From: Ganoderma boninense
Lineage: Eukaryota > Basidiomycota > Agaricomycetes > Polyporales > Polyporaceae
Reading direction: 5' to 3'
Assembly: GCA_002900995.3 (NCBI GenBank)
Contig: CM035312.1
Coordinates: 2,415,103 to 2,479,102, forward strand
Length of the DNA stretch: 64,000 bases
The position numbers and the translations under genes are program-made. This document shows positions 34,023 through 45,585 of this stretch, in pieces; position 1 is the stretch's first letter; every line of letters begins with the position of its first letter. The notes under the pieces were generated by a model. The model made no database searches. It was given only the letters and a program-made list of their open reading frames with translations, and was not told the origin of the DNA.

Positions 34023-34578
34023 ATATATGTGTACTATACCACAAGCCAATTCACAACTGGAAAGTACTATTAGGCATGTAGATCTATATCCAGGATGTTA
34101 TCAGTGGTCACCAGTTTACCCCCCTCTGACAATTTTTCCATTTGCCTGATAAAACATGCATTTATAAGGTCGTCTAGCAGCCAATTGCAGCTATCCAATG
34201 CAACAAAGTTGAGGAGAAACAGGTAAGAAGTCATTGAGATATAACTTGTGGAAGTCAAGGGGGACCCCTTGGGCTAGTAAGGCATTTCCGAGAGGAGTGT
34301 CTTACTGCCTGTCTTAAAGTGTCTTACACCTCAGTGTACATTTGATCTATTATCTATATCTCAGCCATTTCTTGACCGGTTTGGATGGTTTTGGGCTTGT
34401 TGGAAAGCAGCTGCAAAGGGCTTTCAAGTAGTGTGTATGATCTAGTCAGCTACCACCACCTACATATATGTCAGAGGGGAGTAGATCTAGGTACTACTGA
34501 TAACAGACTCTATATAGATTGTCAGAGGAGATAGTGATATACACTGCATAGTTACAAACAGCGCTATTGCATGCATAG
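34023..34578. other. Spacer of the large inverted repeat
   Basis: 556 bp separate the arms. Its outer parts are themselves a diverged inverted repeat: the segment around 34085-34130 (TTATCAGTGGTCACC...CCCCTCTGACA) matches the reverse complement of about 34470-34515 imperfectly. Symmetry therefore extends toward the centre, but with much lower identity than in the arms. No gene is seen. Confidence 0.6.
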
Positions 34579-35314
34579 GACACAAAAGAGATCAAGTGGA
34601 TTGGCCCAGAACTGCCCAAGATATGGGCCAAACAGTGGGGAGGGGAGTAGTCAGGAGAAGGGGTCCATGGTCCGAGGGCTGTAGTGGACGGATTTGGGCG
34701 TATGTAGGCTTGTTGGAAAGCCCTTACATAACGCTTTCCGGGCATATAAGGGGCACAAAAGACGGCCAAGAACCAAAGGAGATATGGGGGGAAGAAGTCG
34801 ACTATAGGTCACTATTGATGCCCCCCTCATATAGTGGCAACTGGGTGCGCCTGTATGCAGCCTATATGCCTAGAATGCACTTACTAGTAGCTACCAGACA
34901 CAAAAAGAACGAAGCCAATCGGTCCAGTGGTTCCCAAGGTGCATATACCTGTTCCCCAGGAGGAGGGGATATATGCACCGGAGGAACAGGTGGACGGATT
35001 TGGGCGCGAGAGGGCTTGTTTTGTGCGCGTCGATTACGCAAACAAAATGCGCCCTCTCGCGAGCAAACACGTGCAAAAACGGACGAGATATGGGCCAAAC
35101 ATTCCCCCCTAGAGCGACTATAGAGGGGCCATTAGTATATGTTATAACCCTTGTTGTATGGTCGTGTTAGGTGCATTAGAAGCGCGCTAATTAGACAAAC
35201 ATAATGCAAAAAGAACAAAGTCAATACACCCAGAATTGAGGAAGATACAGCTAATACAATTCTGGGAGGAAGGACAGACTGCCATATTGGGACAGGAGGG
35301 GCAGGAGGTTGGTA

Positions 35315-35400
35315 GAATGATGGGAGAACCTGTAATTGATGGGGGGAGCCCAGGATTGATGGGGGAAATACCGGAATTGATGGGAGAGAGCCCAGAATTG
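35315..35400. repeat. Short tandem repeat (right arm)
   Basis: Mirror copy of the 20-21 bp tandem repeat at 33205-33290. Confidence 0.65.
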
Positions 35401-35624
35401 ATGGGGGAGGCACCCAGGCACCCAGGACAGTGGTCTACAAGCTTAGATAAGCCTAGGAGGCAGCAATGCTGTGCCATCAGTGCCTCCCGGAGGAGGCTCT
35501 TCTAAATAAGGCAAGCGACAACAAGCTGTCCTGGAGGCTCGAGAGGTTTCTGATACATCACACTTTTAGCCGTAACCTGATGTAAAATGCTCCAGGCTGT
35601 TAGTCGTAACATGATACATCAATA

Positions 35625-35964
35625 CTACAACAGCAGCTGGTCTATCTCCAGGTTGTGCTCGCACAGCCAGTCTAGTCCAATAATAGCATCCTCCTCTCCA
35701 ATGTCTGTGACTACAAACACCACCTTCTCTCGGTGGTCTCCAATTGCCATGTCCAACACAGCTACCTCTGTGATCGTTCTATCACGGTTCTCTGTCCCAT
35801 CAATGTTATACAGCGGGATGGGTTTGGCCAACCTCCTTGTGGTGACCCGATTCTGTTCTATGAATCGTCTACTCAAAAACTTGGTAGTAGCTCTACTATC
35901 TACCATGGCAACAATGTCCTTGTGCCGCTGCTTGCCGATAAGTTGTACTGGGATGTGAAAGTGT
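35625..35964 (-). pseudogene. Gypsy-type aspartic protease remnant (right arm)
   Basis: Same frame and same D-S-R-A active-site lesion as the left-arm copy at 32640-32978. Confidence 0.7.
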
Positions 35965-36064
35965 TGTCCATCATGGTTGACTTTGTATATGAAGGACGAA
36001 CGCAGTACTGCAAATCAACTGTTACTGCTTGAGCCGGTATGTACAGCAGCCAGTGCAGCTCAAA

Positions 36065-36214
36065 TCAAAAACCCTCCTCCTTGGCTAGTGTGGCCATGGC
36101 AAGCCTTTCACCAAGCCGCTTGATCTCTACCCGCAACAACTGCACTTGCAGCGCTTCGATACGTGCTTTCAGTGTTTGGAGTTGTTTGGCCGGCAATGGC
36201 GGGATGGCAGACAT
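36065..36214 (-). pseudogene. Coiled-coil gag-like fragment (right arm)
   Basis: Mirror copy of 32391-32543, with one extra T in the TTTT run that changes the last residue and stop. Confidence 0.4.
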
Positions 36215-36417
36215 AGCAGTGGAGTGGTGGGGTGATCGAGGGTTTCTAGGTGGGTGTTGTGGGATGCCTCACTTCCTATCCCAGGAATGAACATGGCAGG
36301 GGCACGATCTAACACTGTTTGCTCAGCCACCTCAGCCTGTTGCTGTGTCTTAGCCCAAGAGACACGGGCCCAAGGGTGTCCTGCCTTGGCTTTGTTTCAC
36401 TGCCTTTCTCTAGCCTT

Positions 36418-36854
36418 TGTCACAGCCTATCAACTGCACCACCAAACAAACAAACAAAGGGGCTCACTGATGGGGCACACAGGGGGTGGCAACAGAAGGG
36501 AAGAGGATAGATTGCCTAGACTAGAAGGCACAGAGGGGCAGGGGCTGTTAGGCTGCCTACAGTAGAAGGGAGGGAAGAACAGAAGACAGAATCTGAGGTT
36601 CTTGATCCCACATTACAGCCCTTTATATATTACATGGGAACAGCGCACAGACCACCAGTTCAGGGCAGGTCCCGGGACCTGTCGCAGGTGAGAGAATGAT
36701 CCAAGAAGCAGATAAGATAGGGAAAGAGATAAGATAAAAAGGAAGAGATGAGATAAAAGAAAGGGAGATAAGATAAAGGAAAAGATAAGATAAACCGAGA
36801 GATAACTTGTCCTGATAAGATGCCAGGCTAAGCGTGGCACAAAAAACCGTGACA
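36418..36854 (-). repeat. Gypsy-B 3' LTR (right arm)
   Basis: 437 bp, TGTCAC..GTGACA in element orientation, the partner of the 5' LTR at 53558-53995. The polypurine tract AAGAGGGGGTAG precedes it on the element strand (plus-strand 36855-36866). Confidence 0.85.
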
Positions 36855-36865
36855 CTACCCCCTCT

Positions 36866-37648
36866 TCAAGACTTGAGCTCCAGCGAAACGTTCAAGCCAA
36901 ACATGCCAGTTAAACTGCCTCTGGACTGGGCACAGGTTTGTGAGTGAGATGGGCTGTGCGGCCTCCGGTGTGCAACATGGAACTCGTCCAACAGGTCTTT
37001 GCAATGTTTGACGTTCCGTACTGGCTCCCAGGTGGCTTCACTAACATCGTATCCCACCCACTTCACCAAGTACTGCACATATCCATAGTAGGTCTTCAAG
37101 TCGAGTATCTTTTCAACTTCAAACTTGTCGTGGCCTTCAACTTCAATAGGGTTGGGCTTGGTTGGGTTTTGGTCACCGATCTCATCTTTGTGGTAGGGAA
37201 TAAGCTTTGAGGCATGGAAAACTGGGTGAACCTTGTTCTGTGGGGGCAGCTGGAGTTTGAAGTCTACAGGTTCTACTTGCTCGACAATCTCATAGGGGTC
37301 AAAGTTCTTGGCTGACAACTTGGCGGCTGACTGCTTGATCTTGAGATCCTTTCCTTTGAGCAGGACTTTGTCTCCAACCTTGAACGGCACCTGGCTCTTG
37401 TACTGATTGTAGTACCACTTTATCTGCTCGGCGGCCAAAGTCAGAGAGGCTTGTGCCTGTTTTGGGCTTTTGTACGGTTTTGGAAGATTTCTTCAAGAGT
37501 TGGGGAAGCCCAGCTCTCCTTGTACGTCTGGGGCCATCTTGGGGTTGTAGCCATACTCGACAAAGAAGGGGGACAGGCCAGTAGACTCATGTGCCATGTT
37601 GTTGTACAAAAACTCTGCTGAGGCAAGGAGGGTGGCCCAGTCGTTGGG
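36866..37648 (-). pseudogene. Gypsy-B integrase C-terminus and chromodomain
   Basis: The frame carries KVGDKVLLKGKDLKIKQS, the HPVFHASKLIPYH motif and a chromodomain (EVEKILDLKTYYGYVQYLVKWVG). Two single-base differences from the left arm, both in homopolymers near 37475 and 37505, break the frame toward the integrase core. Confidence 0.8.
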
Positions 37649-39154
37649 TCAGTGTTCGGTGAATATCCACAAGTATTGTTCCAATGACTGGTTGACCCAT
37701 TCTGTCTGTACATCTGTCTGAGGGTGGTATGCTGTCGACATTGATGCCCGGATTCCCAGCTTCTTGCAAAACTCCTTGAAGAGTGTGCTTGCAAACTGTG
37801 TTCCCCTATCTGAGATGACTTGTCGTGGAAGGCCATGTAGCTTCAGGATGTGTTCGTATACAAGCTCAGCAGCATCCGAGGCTGAGAAGTGGTCATTGCA
37901 TGCAAAGAAGTGGGACCATTTTGTTAGCTGATCTACTACCACGGCAATTGCTGTGTATGTGTTGCCATTCTTGTCGTAGGACTCAGGGAGTTGGGTGATG
38001 AGGTCTATGCTCCACACTTCCCATGGGCCTGCTGGGACTTCGTTTGGCTGCAAGAGGCCGTATGGGGGAACCCATGATGCTTTGTTTTGTTGGCATGTGT
38101 CGCAGCCTTTGACGTACTTCTTGACATCAATTGTGATTCCTGGCCACCAGTAGTTGCGAGTGATGAGTTCCTGAGTCTTCCATTGACCTGGGTGTCCAGC
38201 GAGTAGTGTATCGTGGTGGAGCTTTAGCAGGTCGAGCCGCAGTTGTCTATCCTTTGGCACATAAACTTTGCCTCTACGGAGGAGCAAGCCATTCTTGAAG
38301 TTCCATTCCTGTAGGGCTTTTCCAAACTCCCGGGGACCACTGTTGAGCAGTGACCTATAATCCTTGGTCATTGTGTCATCTTCCAGTGCCTTTTTGATCC
38401 TTTCCAACAGTTGTTCATCATCAACCTCTGAGGTGTGCCCTGGCTGTATTGCTTTGATCGCAAAAAACTCCGGTTTCAAAAGGGTTTGGCCAGTGTTGTC
38501 ACTGCTTACCCCCTCTTCATGATCTGGCCTCCTGGACAGAGGGTCTGCACAAAGCATGGTTTTTCCGGGGTGGTGTCGCAGGTTGAAGTTGAATTGTGAA
38601 AGGAAAAGACTCCAGTGAGCTTGTCGTTGAGTGAGTTTCTGAGCCTGTCGGAAGTAGGTGAGGTTGAGGTGGTCTGACCAGATTTCGACAGGAATTGGGT
38701 GTCCTTCCAAGTAGTGATGGTACTCTTCCAATGCTCGTATAATTGCCAACAGCTCCTTGTTATAGATCTGGTAGTTGCGTTCATGTTCATTCAATGACTT
38801 AGAATAGAATGCAACAGGGTGCCAGAGGTTGTCTTCTCCATGCTGTTCTAACACTGCTCCAGTTGCAAAGTCAGATGAGTCGGTCTCTAGCCAGAACAGT
38901 GCAGTGTCGCTAGGGATTCTCAAGATTGGAGCTGTTGTAAATGCGGTTTTGAGGGCCTGGAATGCTTGTTCTTGTGCTTCTTCCCATTGCCACGGCGAGT
39001 GTTTGCACATTAGGACAGTTAAAGGACGGGCAATCTTGGAGAAGTCCTTAACAAACCGCCGGTAGAAGTTGGCCAGTCCTAAAAATGGCTGGACATGCTT
39101 GACCTTGGTTGGGGTTGGCCAGTTCTTAACACCTTCGACCTTTGTGGGATCCAT
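37649..39154 (-). pseudogene. Gypsy-B RNase H and integrase core
   Basis: A 501-codon frame has the end of the reverse transcriptase (LGLANFYRRFVKDFSKIARP), RNase H (LETDSSDFATGAVL, YNKELLAIIRALEEYH, IWSDHLNLTYF), the integrase zinc site (HHDTLLAGHPGQWKT...CDTCQQNK) and catalytic core (SIDLITQLP, ISDRGTQFAS). A TGA near 37647 ends it and is shared with the left-arm copy. The residue after EH is expected to be read through, and CGA-to-TGA is a simple explanation. Confidence 0.85.
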
Positions 39155-39265
39155 TGTGATCGAATCCTTAGAGATAATCAGGCCTAGGAACTCGACTGAT
39201 GGCTGCTCAAACTTGCACTTTTCTGGCTTGACAAAGAGGTCGTTAGCTCGTAGTTTTTGTAGTAC

Positions 39266-40300
39266 TCATTCTGTGAGCTGCCGGTGTAGCGTGAGGTCAT
39301 CTGTGAAGATGAGGATGTCATCGATGTAGACTACAATGTGTCCTGTGGCAATTTCCTCCTTGAGTACTTCGTTCATCATCGCCTGAAAGGTGCTTGGTGC
39401 GTTACAGAGGCCGAATGTCATTACCTTTGGCTCATACAGTCCACGGTGGGTGATAAATGCTGCTTTCTCTTCATCACCCTCCTGTATGTGGACATTGTTG
39501 TATCCCCATCTCAGGTCTAAGGATGTGAAAATTGACGACTGAGAGAGTCGGTCGATCAAGTCCGGTATCCGTGGTATGGGAAACTTGTCCTTCTTCGTAG
39601 CGGCATTGAGGGCACGATAGTCCTGGACTAGCCGTAAACTCCCATCCTTCTTCTTGACAAAGAAAACTAGTGCTGCAGCAGGGCTCTTAGAACGTCGGAT
39701 GTATCCCTTGCTTTCTTGCTCATCAATCCAACCATCCAGCGAGTTTCGTTCCTGTGGGTTTAACGGGTAAAGCTTGGCTGGCTTAGGCAATGTTGCACCT
39801 TCTGCTAACTCGATTGGATGGTCGTAGGGCTCGCGTGTTGGCATCCGTTCTGATGCTGTTTTGGAGAAGATGTCACCATACTGGTGGTAATGTGTGGGGA
39901 CATGACTAGACCAGTATCCCTTGTCTTGTTGTCCCAGCGTTTCTTCCTTCTTCTCTTCGACGCGTGTTCGCAGTATCCTGGCATCAGGGTCATCCAAAAA
40001 CTTCATCCAGTGCACAAACTGGTCAGTATTGTCCCAGGGCTCTGGTTCGAGCTGACCGTAGTTGTCTCGTGCAAACTCCTCTAACTGGGGCTCGTCTATG
40101 GCTTGGACCTCTTCTTCCTGTGTCAGCAGTTCCTTGGGGTGGCATGCGACTGGGCATCGTGTGAAGTTGACCTGTCCATTCTTCCAATCGATTTTGGGGT
40201 TGTGTTCCCTCAAGAAGGTCATCCCAATGATAAGGTCTCGATTTCCAATGTCGGTAACCAAGAATGACTGCCAACTGGTGTGCTTTCCAATGGTGACCAT
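39266..40300 (-). pseudogene. Gypsy-B protease end and reverse transcriptase
   Basis: The frame ends the protease domain (DIGNRDLIIGMTFLREHNPK) and then shows the reverse transcriptase (FFVKKKDGSLRLVQDYRALN, FTSLDLRWGYNNVHI, FGLCNAPSTFQAMMNE) with an intact catalytic YIDD in VVYIDDILIFT. A TGA at the left end, just before VLQKLRANDL, interrupts the polymerase; Arg (CGA) is the likely original codon. Confidence 0.85.
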
Positions 40301-40303
40301 GCA

Positions 40304-40510
40304 TCATGTGTAGTGGGTGATGAGGCCCTTCTTGTTTTCCGTTGCATCTGCGTTGAAAACTCGTATGTCCCTGGAAAGCCGCCGCAATTCTAAACCATGT
40401 TCCTGAACAAACCGATAGTGTGCAAAACTAGAGTAGGCTCCGCAGTCTACTAGGGCTTCTGTCTGGATTTCACGTTTGCCTTGCTTGAGGGTGAGTCCTA
40501 GATCTAACAA
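40304..40510 (-). pseudogene. Gypsy-B aspartic protease N-terminal part
   Basis: It contains the active site in EALVDCGAYSSFAHYRF (D-C-G-A). A TGA after ITHYT separates it from the rest of pol and is again compatible with CGA-to-TGA. The distal flap region lies in the next frame segment (40300 leftward). Confidence 0.75.
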
Positions 40511-40626
40511 TTGCTTTTGCCTGCGAGATGAGGCAAGGTATATATAACGTGATCTAGGTACAAAAGACTCCTCTAAGTGGCTAACGCTACTACCACATAT
40601 AGACCGGATGTTACAACCAGACTTCG
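40511..40626. other. Short gap between gag and protease of Gypsy-B
   Basis: The minus strand here carries no convincing frame: gag ends with a stop just after EQDFLQRM at 40627. A gag stop followed by a separate pol frame is normal for this class. Confidence 0.4.
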
Positions 40627-41010
40627 TTACATCCGCTGGAGAAAATCCTGCTCGTCAACCTCAACGATCCGCGCGGTGGTCTCCTGCTCCGGGGCCTTGT
40701 TCTTCTTCTCGAACTCCTTGAGCACATTGATGACAAACTCCATTCGGTCTTGATCTTGACTGTCTTCGCCCATAGCACGTACCCGAGTGCTTTTTGCCTT
40801 TGTCATGTCCGGGAGCTCATAGTACCCTTTGTATACCGGGTTTCGACACTTGACACCAGTCTTGAAGGGATGCCGACCACAGTGGAAACAGAGCTTCTTG
40901 GCAAGCCATTCCTCCTGCTCCTTGGAGAGCTTTTCCGGTTTGCGTACAGTGTCGATGTCCATTGCATTTGGGTCTCGGGCAGGCCTTGACGATGTTGGCT
41001 GACAGACTCC
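40627..41010 (-). pseudogene. Gypsy-B gag C-terminal part with Cys-rich motif
   Basis: The frame reads AMDIDTVRKPEKLSKEQEEW followed by LCFHCGRHPFKTGVKCRNP, a gag zinc-knuckle-like motif of the kind found in basidiomycete gypsy elements, though not a strict CCHC. At 41010 it meets the Gypsy-C insertion. Removing Gypsy-C and one TCGGT copy joins it in frame to the gag part at 51632. Confidence 0.8.
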
Positions 41011-41015
41011 TCGGT
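41011..41015. repeat. Target-site duplication TCGGT (left) of Gypsy-C
   Basis: TCGGT precedes the 5' LTR and is repeated at 51627-51631 after the 3' LTR. Confidence 0.95.
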
Positions 41016-41185
41016 TGTTAAGGGCACTAGCCCGATTAGATAAGCTATTAGATTACATATACTCTGTACTGGCGGTGTGAGGAGGCATCTTTCCTCCCAC
41101 CGCCCCACCCGCGTACTTGTCACCTGAATATACAGGCTTTGGACGAGTCACGCTTGCGGGCCCTCGGAGGATCCTACGCTTTACA
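41016..41185 (+). repeat. Gypsy-C 5' LTR
   Basis: 170 bp, TGTTAAGGGC...CTTTACA, a very short LTR for a 10.6-kb element. The sequence after it (TCTTTTTTGACTCGCC) shares only a 7-nt complementarity (TGACTCG) with CGAGTCA in the LTR, so the priming mode is unclear. Confidence 0.9.
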
Positions 41186-43455
41186 TCTTTTTTGACTCGC
41201 CTCTAGCTAGTATCTAGGGCGACATCCTGTGCTCGACGATCTCGGCGACACTCCTGCGGATTCGCCGTCCTCGACCGACACCCTCGACGTGATAGGCGAC
41301 ACTCCACCGGATTTGCTATCACTATGAAACTCTGCCGACTTTCTACAGCGACACTCCCTCGGACTCACTCTCCACTGTTGACAGCCAATGGACTCCCCCC
41401 GACTCGACACTCTCCTGGACTCGACGGGCCAGCGTCCACGAAGGGAGACTCCTCCCCACATACACCATCCGGAACCTCTCCGACCTGAGGCTCCCCGTCC
41501 ATCCCAGGGCTGGCAGCGAGCCACGGTAGAGGAGGTTGAGGACCCAGAGGTGAGTACTGCTCATCGCCGTTCCCTCTACTCCGTAGAGCCGTCGAGCTTT
41601 GCCACTTGCCCGATCATATGACGGCAGTAGAAGCCAGCTCGCATCCCGAGCCCCAAGCACGAATATCCACGCCAGTACTGCTCGATCGCCCAGTGCGGCC
41701 GAGCTATCTGGCACGATCCGGCCCCCAACTCGTACATGATCGGGGCCATCACAGTTCACACCGCCCTCGCCGTCCCTGAACCGAGAGCTAACCCACAGTA
41801 TGAATATGGACTACACGACTATCACGGGTGCGTTTCCGATCACTCTTGCTGCTTGACAGTCCACTCCAGATGAGCGCACTCGCTCGACCAACCTATCCCC
41901 TCGACTTGCTCAGTCGTTATCATACGGATCGACTGCCCCAGGTGTCGACCCTTCCGTTCCTCAGGAGACGTCCCAGTCACACCACTCTCCGCGCCATCCT
42001 GCCGCTGTGTTTGAGACTGCAATCACTGAGTATCAGCAAGCCCTGCGCTCGCAGGTATCTCTCCGATCACAGCAGCTGGCTGAGCACGCAGATGAACTGT
42101 CCACGCTGCACACGCGATCGGATGCTGCACTTGCCGAGTATGCTACGGAGGTACGCGCCGCTCAGAGCCGTACCAACCGTGCCCTTCTAGATAATCAGCA
42201 GATGCTACGGGATGTTGACCGCACTATAGCCGAGTCCCGTGCTTCACTTGGGCTCCCCCCACTCAGCGCTGCGACAGACCGAGCCCAGCGCATTACTCCT
42301 GCGCTTCCTGTAGTTGAAGGGACTAACACTCATGCGTTGTCAAAAGGCACACGCGTTGTACCTAGTAGTGTTGTGGCAAGTGGAGCCAGCAACCCACTTA
42401 ATATAATCCATTCTCGAGAACCTACTGAAAGTCTCGATGAGTATGACCAATGAATAAGTCGTGCAGCTCGTCAGCAGTCTCGGATTGCGCAGGCTGTCCA
42501 GCCTAGCCTGGGCCCTCTGGCCGCTGGCATGAAGGACCTGACTGCGGAAGCACCCCCAGTGCGCCACGTCGTGGTATTGGTTGGACTGACCCCACTATAC
42601 CTCTTAGTCAGGACCCGTATGCTGATTATCGATCTACGTACCGTCAGGTATTGGATGAGCAGCATGCTAGGGCACACCAACGACTCGATGAATTTGAACA
42701 TCAAGCTCAATCGTCATCACAAGACATTGACCCGCCCGTCCGCCACGGGATGGACGACTCGACCACAGTATCAGTGCAGCGCGACCAATGGATTTGGAGG
42801 CCATCGGTACACTTCCCCACTCACTGCCCATGCAATCCATATCTAATGCACGAGCGTTGAATGCTCGTCGTCACCAAGCCGCTGCCTATCTATGCTGCCG
42901 TCAGCCAGTCAGCGTAGTTCAAGCCGCTGCCGGATTCCCGATAGCACCATCCAGCGGTGCTCCCGTGAACCCTCACCTCGAGGGTCTACTGCAACAGAAT
43001 TATCATGAATATCCGCCACAAGGTAGGGTGCGCGATGCCGCCACTGCCTGATGGTGCGAAACACCCAAAGATTGAGATGCCCGAGAAGTATGCAGGCGTG
43101 AACGACCACCAGGAATTTTATCGGTGGTTGGATGGCATCCTGAACTGGATGCGGTCATACAATCTGTGTGGGCCGGACACAGATGCACACCGCGTCCAGT
43201 ATCTCAGCAGCATATATGAATAAGCCAAGTGTCAAGCTGCTGACTGGTTTGCACTGGAAGTTCTGACCTATCCGTCTTTCAGAGCACTTGACCAAGGAGG
43301 CCATCGTGGTTCACTCAGAAGTTGACCATACTATTTGCGCGCTCTATACTCGATTTGTGCACTCTAATACTGCTGCTAAAGCCACAGAAGACTTCGCGCG
43401 CTGTTCTTACTCGCAGCGCGGCGGAGTTGAACGATTCGCCGCTGAGCTGAAGTGA
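41186..43455 (+). pseudogene. Gypsy-C leader and gag N-terminal region
   Basis: A frame at 42007-42453 has a long helical, coiled-coil-like stretch (LRSQQLAEHADELSTLHTRS). A gag capsid segment follows near 43070-43250 (PEKYAGVNDHQEFYRWLDGI). Stops at 42451 (TGA), 43221 (TAA) and 43453 (TGA) and at least one frame change break it. Near 41535 a TVEEVEDPE motif is followed by GGTGAGTAC, a good splice-donor sequence; the same motif recurs at about 44905. Confidence 0.6.
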
Positions 43456-43467
43456 CGTGCTAAAGAA

Positions 43468-44613
43468 ATGATAGTCCACCCCAATCAGTACGAGATGCGC
43501 GTGCGACTACTCAACGGCTTACCCAAGCAGTTGCGATATCATTTACAGATTCACCACGGCATCTCCGCCGAATACTGTGACTGGCATACTATCCTCGAGC
43601 ATGCACGACAGCTCGAGGACGGCTACCGCCGGGTTGAGAACGCTGTACCACAACGTTCATCAGTATACGGCGATAATGGGGGACACACAACTCCCCATGA
43701 GTCGAGCCGCTCTACTCCTACAGACCGACGAGCCGGAGACCGCACTCGGTCTCGCTCTCAGTCCCGCGGACGCTCCTCAGAGCGTCGTTCAGACCTGAAC
43801 GGTCGACGAGACCGGCGGGAGCACGATGACCACCGGCCATCCAAAACTCGATTCCCCCCTCGGCCGCCTACACCTGGACCTTCAGTGAAGGTCCAGGCCC
43901 CAAAGGATAATGCATGCTATGCATGCGGACAGGTCGGACACTTCAAGGGAGACCCTCAATGTCCCAAATCCCACAACACAGGCCAGTCTGCCTCTGCACA
44001 TCGGCCTAAACCCCGATTCCATGCACAACGTGTTGAGCCCAGCACTGGACTCGGGGAAGAGTCGCGAGATGGATGGGGAGGCTCCCAGTACGACTCAGAA
44101 GAAGAGGCCCCTCCGGCAGGTTCACACAGTGAACCGGAGGAGGAGGACGAGGGTTCAGAAATCATCCGCGTGCATGCTATGCGGACCTTAGAACAGGAAA
44201 ATAACATTACACTACGCGCAATGCGAGTGGAATCAGACGACGAGTCCGAGTGGCACTCGTGTGAGGACTCAGAGTCAGAGACTGAATCCAACCCAGAGTG
44301 CGCTCCTCAATTACACGCTATGCGCACCGCAAAAACAGGTGCACCTATCAAACACAGAGCCACGGTCCGCCGTCGTGATGGACCAGCGGGCACGCAACCT
44401 GACCGAGACCCGAATAAACAAGCTGTATTATGCGGCATGGTAGAGGTCGCGGGTAGCCTCGCATATACCATGTTCGACTCGGGCAGTACCACAAACGGCA
44501 CCACGCCCGAGTACAGCTATATTATGCGTACACCCAAGATTGTACTGGAGGACCAGGTGGTCCTACAACTGGGGTGTACTGGCAGCCGTTCCAAGATAAA
44601 CTTCGGAACATGA
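43468..44613 (+). pseudogene. Gypsy-C gag C-terminus, CCHC knuckle and protease
   Basis: The 381-codon frame holds the end of capsid (MRVRLLNGLPKQLRYHLQIH), an Arg/Ser-rich region, the knuckle CYACGQVGHFKGDPQC (C-x2-C-x4-H-x6-C), an acidic stretch and a protease active site (TMFDSGSTTN). It ends at a TGA (44611) inside the protease, after which the domain continues (VETYFDIVNLDWYDCVLGTP) in the same frame. Confidence 0.75.
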
Positions 44614-45585
44614 GCACCCATCACGTTCGGTCCTCTCAAGAATGTCGAGACGTACTTCGACATCGTCAACCTTGACTGGTACGACTGCGTATTGGGGACG
44701 CCGTTCATGAACGAGCATGGTGTGATCCTCGACTTCAAAAATAGACACATTGTGATCAGAGGCAAACGCATCCCGGCGTTCACCCATGATCAAGATGTCG
44801 AATTCCGAGCGAACCGGCGACGCACTCAGAGCTCGGAACGAGGCAAACCAAAAAGTTGACTCGCAGAGTCCCACCGTGGGCGTGCCGTGCGACCTAGAAC
44901 CACGGTGGAAGAAGTAGAGGACCCAGAAATCAGGGCAGCTAGGATTAAATCCAAACTGCCCTCCAACCACCCCTCTGTAATGGTGGTATCAGATGAGGAA
45001 GATGGCGAGGATGAACCCCCGCCCAGGAAAGCAAAGTCTCGGACGCGACAAGATCGCGCCCAGCCCGAAGCACCTGAAAAACAAAGAACAGCAGACTCAC
45101 CAGAAAATGTGAGGCCGCGTAAGACCATCCACATTAACTATCCTGACCGAGAGTACTTCGGGTACTCTCGACCAAAGCGACGGCCTCGAGAGGATGGAAA
45201 CATACCACCTATTGCGGCCCATGATTTCGTGACACCGCACTCATCGAAAGGAGTGCGGCGTGATCGCTACGGCTGAGAAGATCCACTGGGAGCGAATGAG
45301 GCTATGGAGCACGAAATCCAACAGTACTTCAGCACGCCGGCTGAACTACAAGATCCTAAAACAACGACAGCGTCAGAACAATACTCAGACAAAGACATCC
45401 CGAGGCTCAGAGAGCAGTGGGCCGACGACGTCGCAGATTTGACTGGCCCAATCCCGCTTGAACTGCCTCCATGGCGGGAGGTCAACCACCGCATCCCGCT
45501 CGTTGATGAGACAAAGCAGTACTCTTACCATCACCCTCGCTGCCCAGATGCCCTGAAGGACGAACTCAGGGAGAAGATGGGGTGA
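44614..45585 (+). pseudogene. Gypsy-C protease end and pol spacer
   Basis: The protease C-terminal part runs to about 44790. A charged spacer follows, with TTVEEVEDPE near 44905, basic and acidic clusters, and then the N-terminal pol region (DDVADLTGPIPLELPPWREV). TGA stops at 44857, 45274 and 45583 interrupt one otherwise continuous frame. Confidence 0.65.

Larger units (their letters stand above)
34579..38775 (-). repeat. Right arm of the large inverted repeat
   Basis: Reverse-complement partner of 29829-34022. Unlike the left arm it continues without a break into the rest of Gypsy-B (RNase H, reverse transcriptase and beyond). Confidence 0.9.

Noticed and set aside
29829..38775. Palindrome as a missed-adapter sequencing artefact
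   Set aside because: Such artefacts have no unique spacer and no gradient of identity. Here a 556-bp spacer with diverged symmetry separates the arms, and different elements flank them. Misassembly is still possible and is noted.
41186..41201. Self-priming site in Gypsy-C
   Set aside because: Only seven bases pair with the LTR and the transcript start is unknown, so the evidence is too weak.
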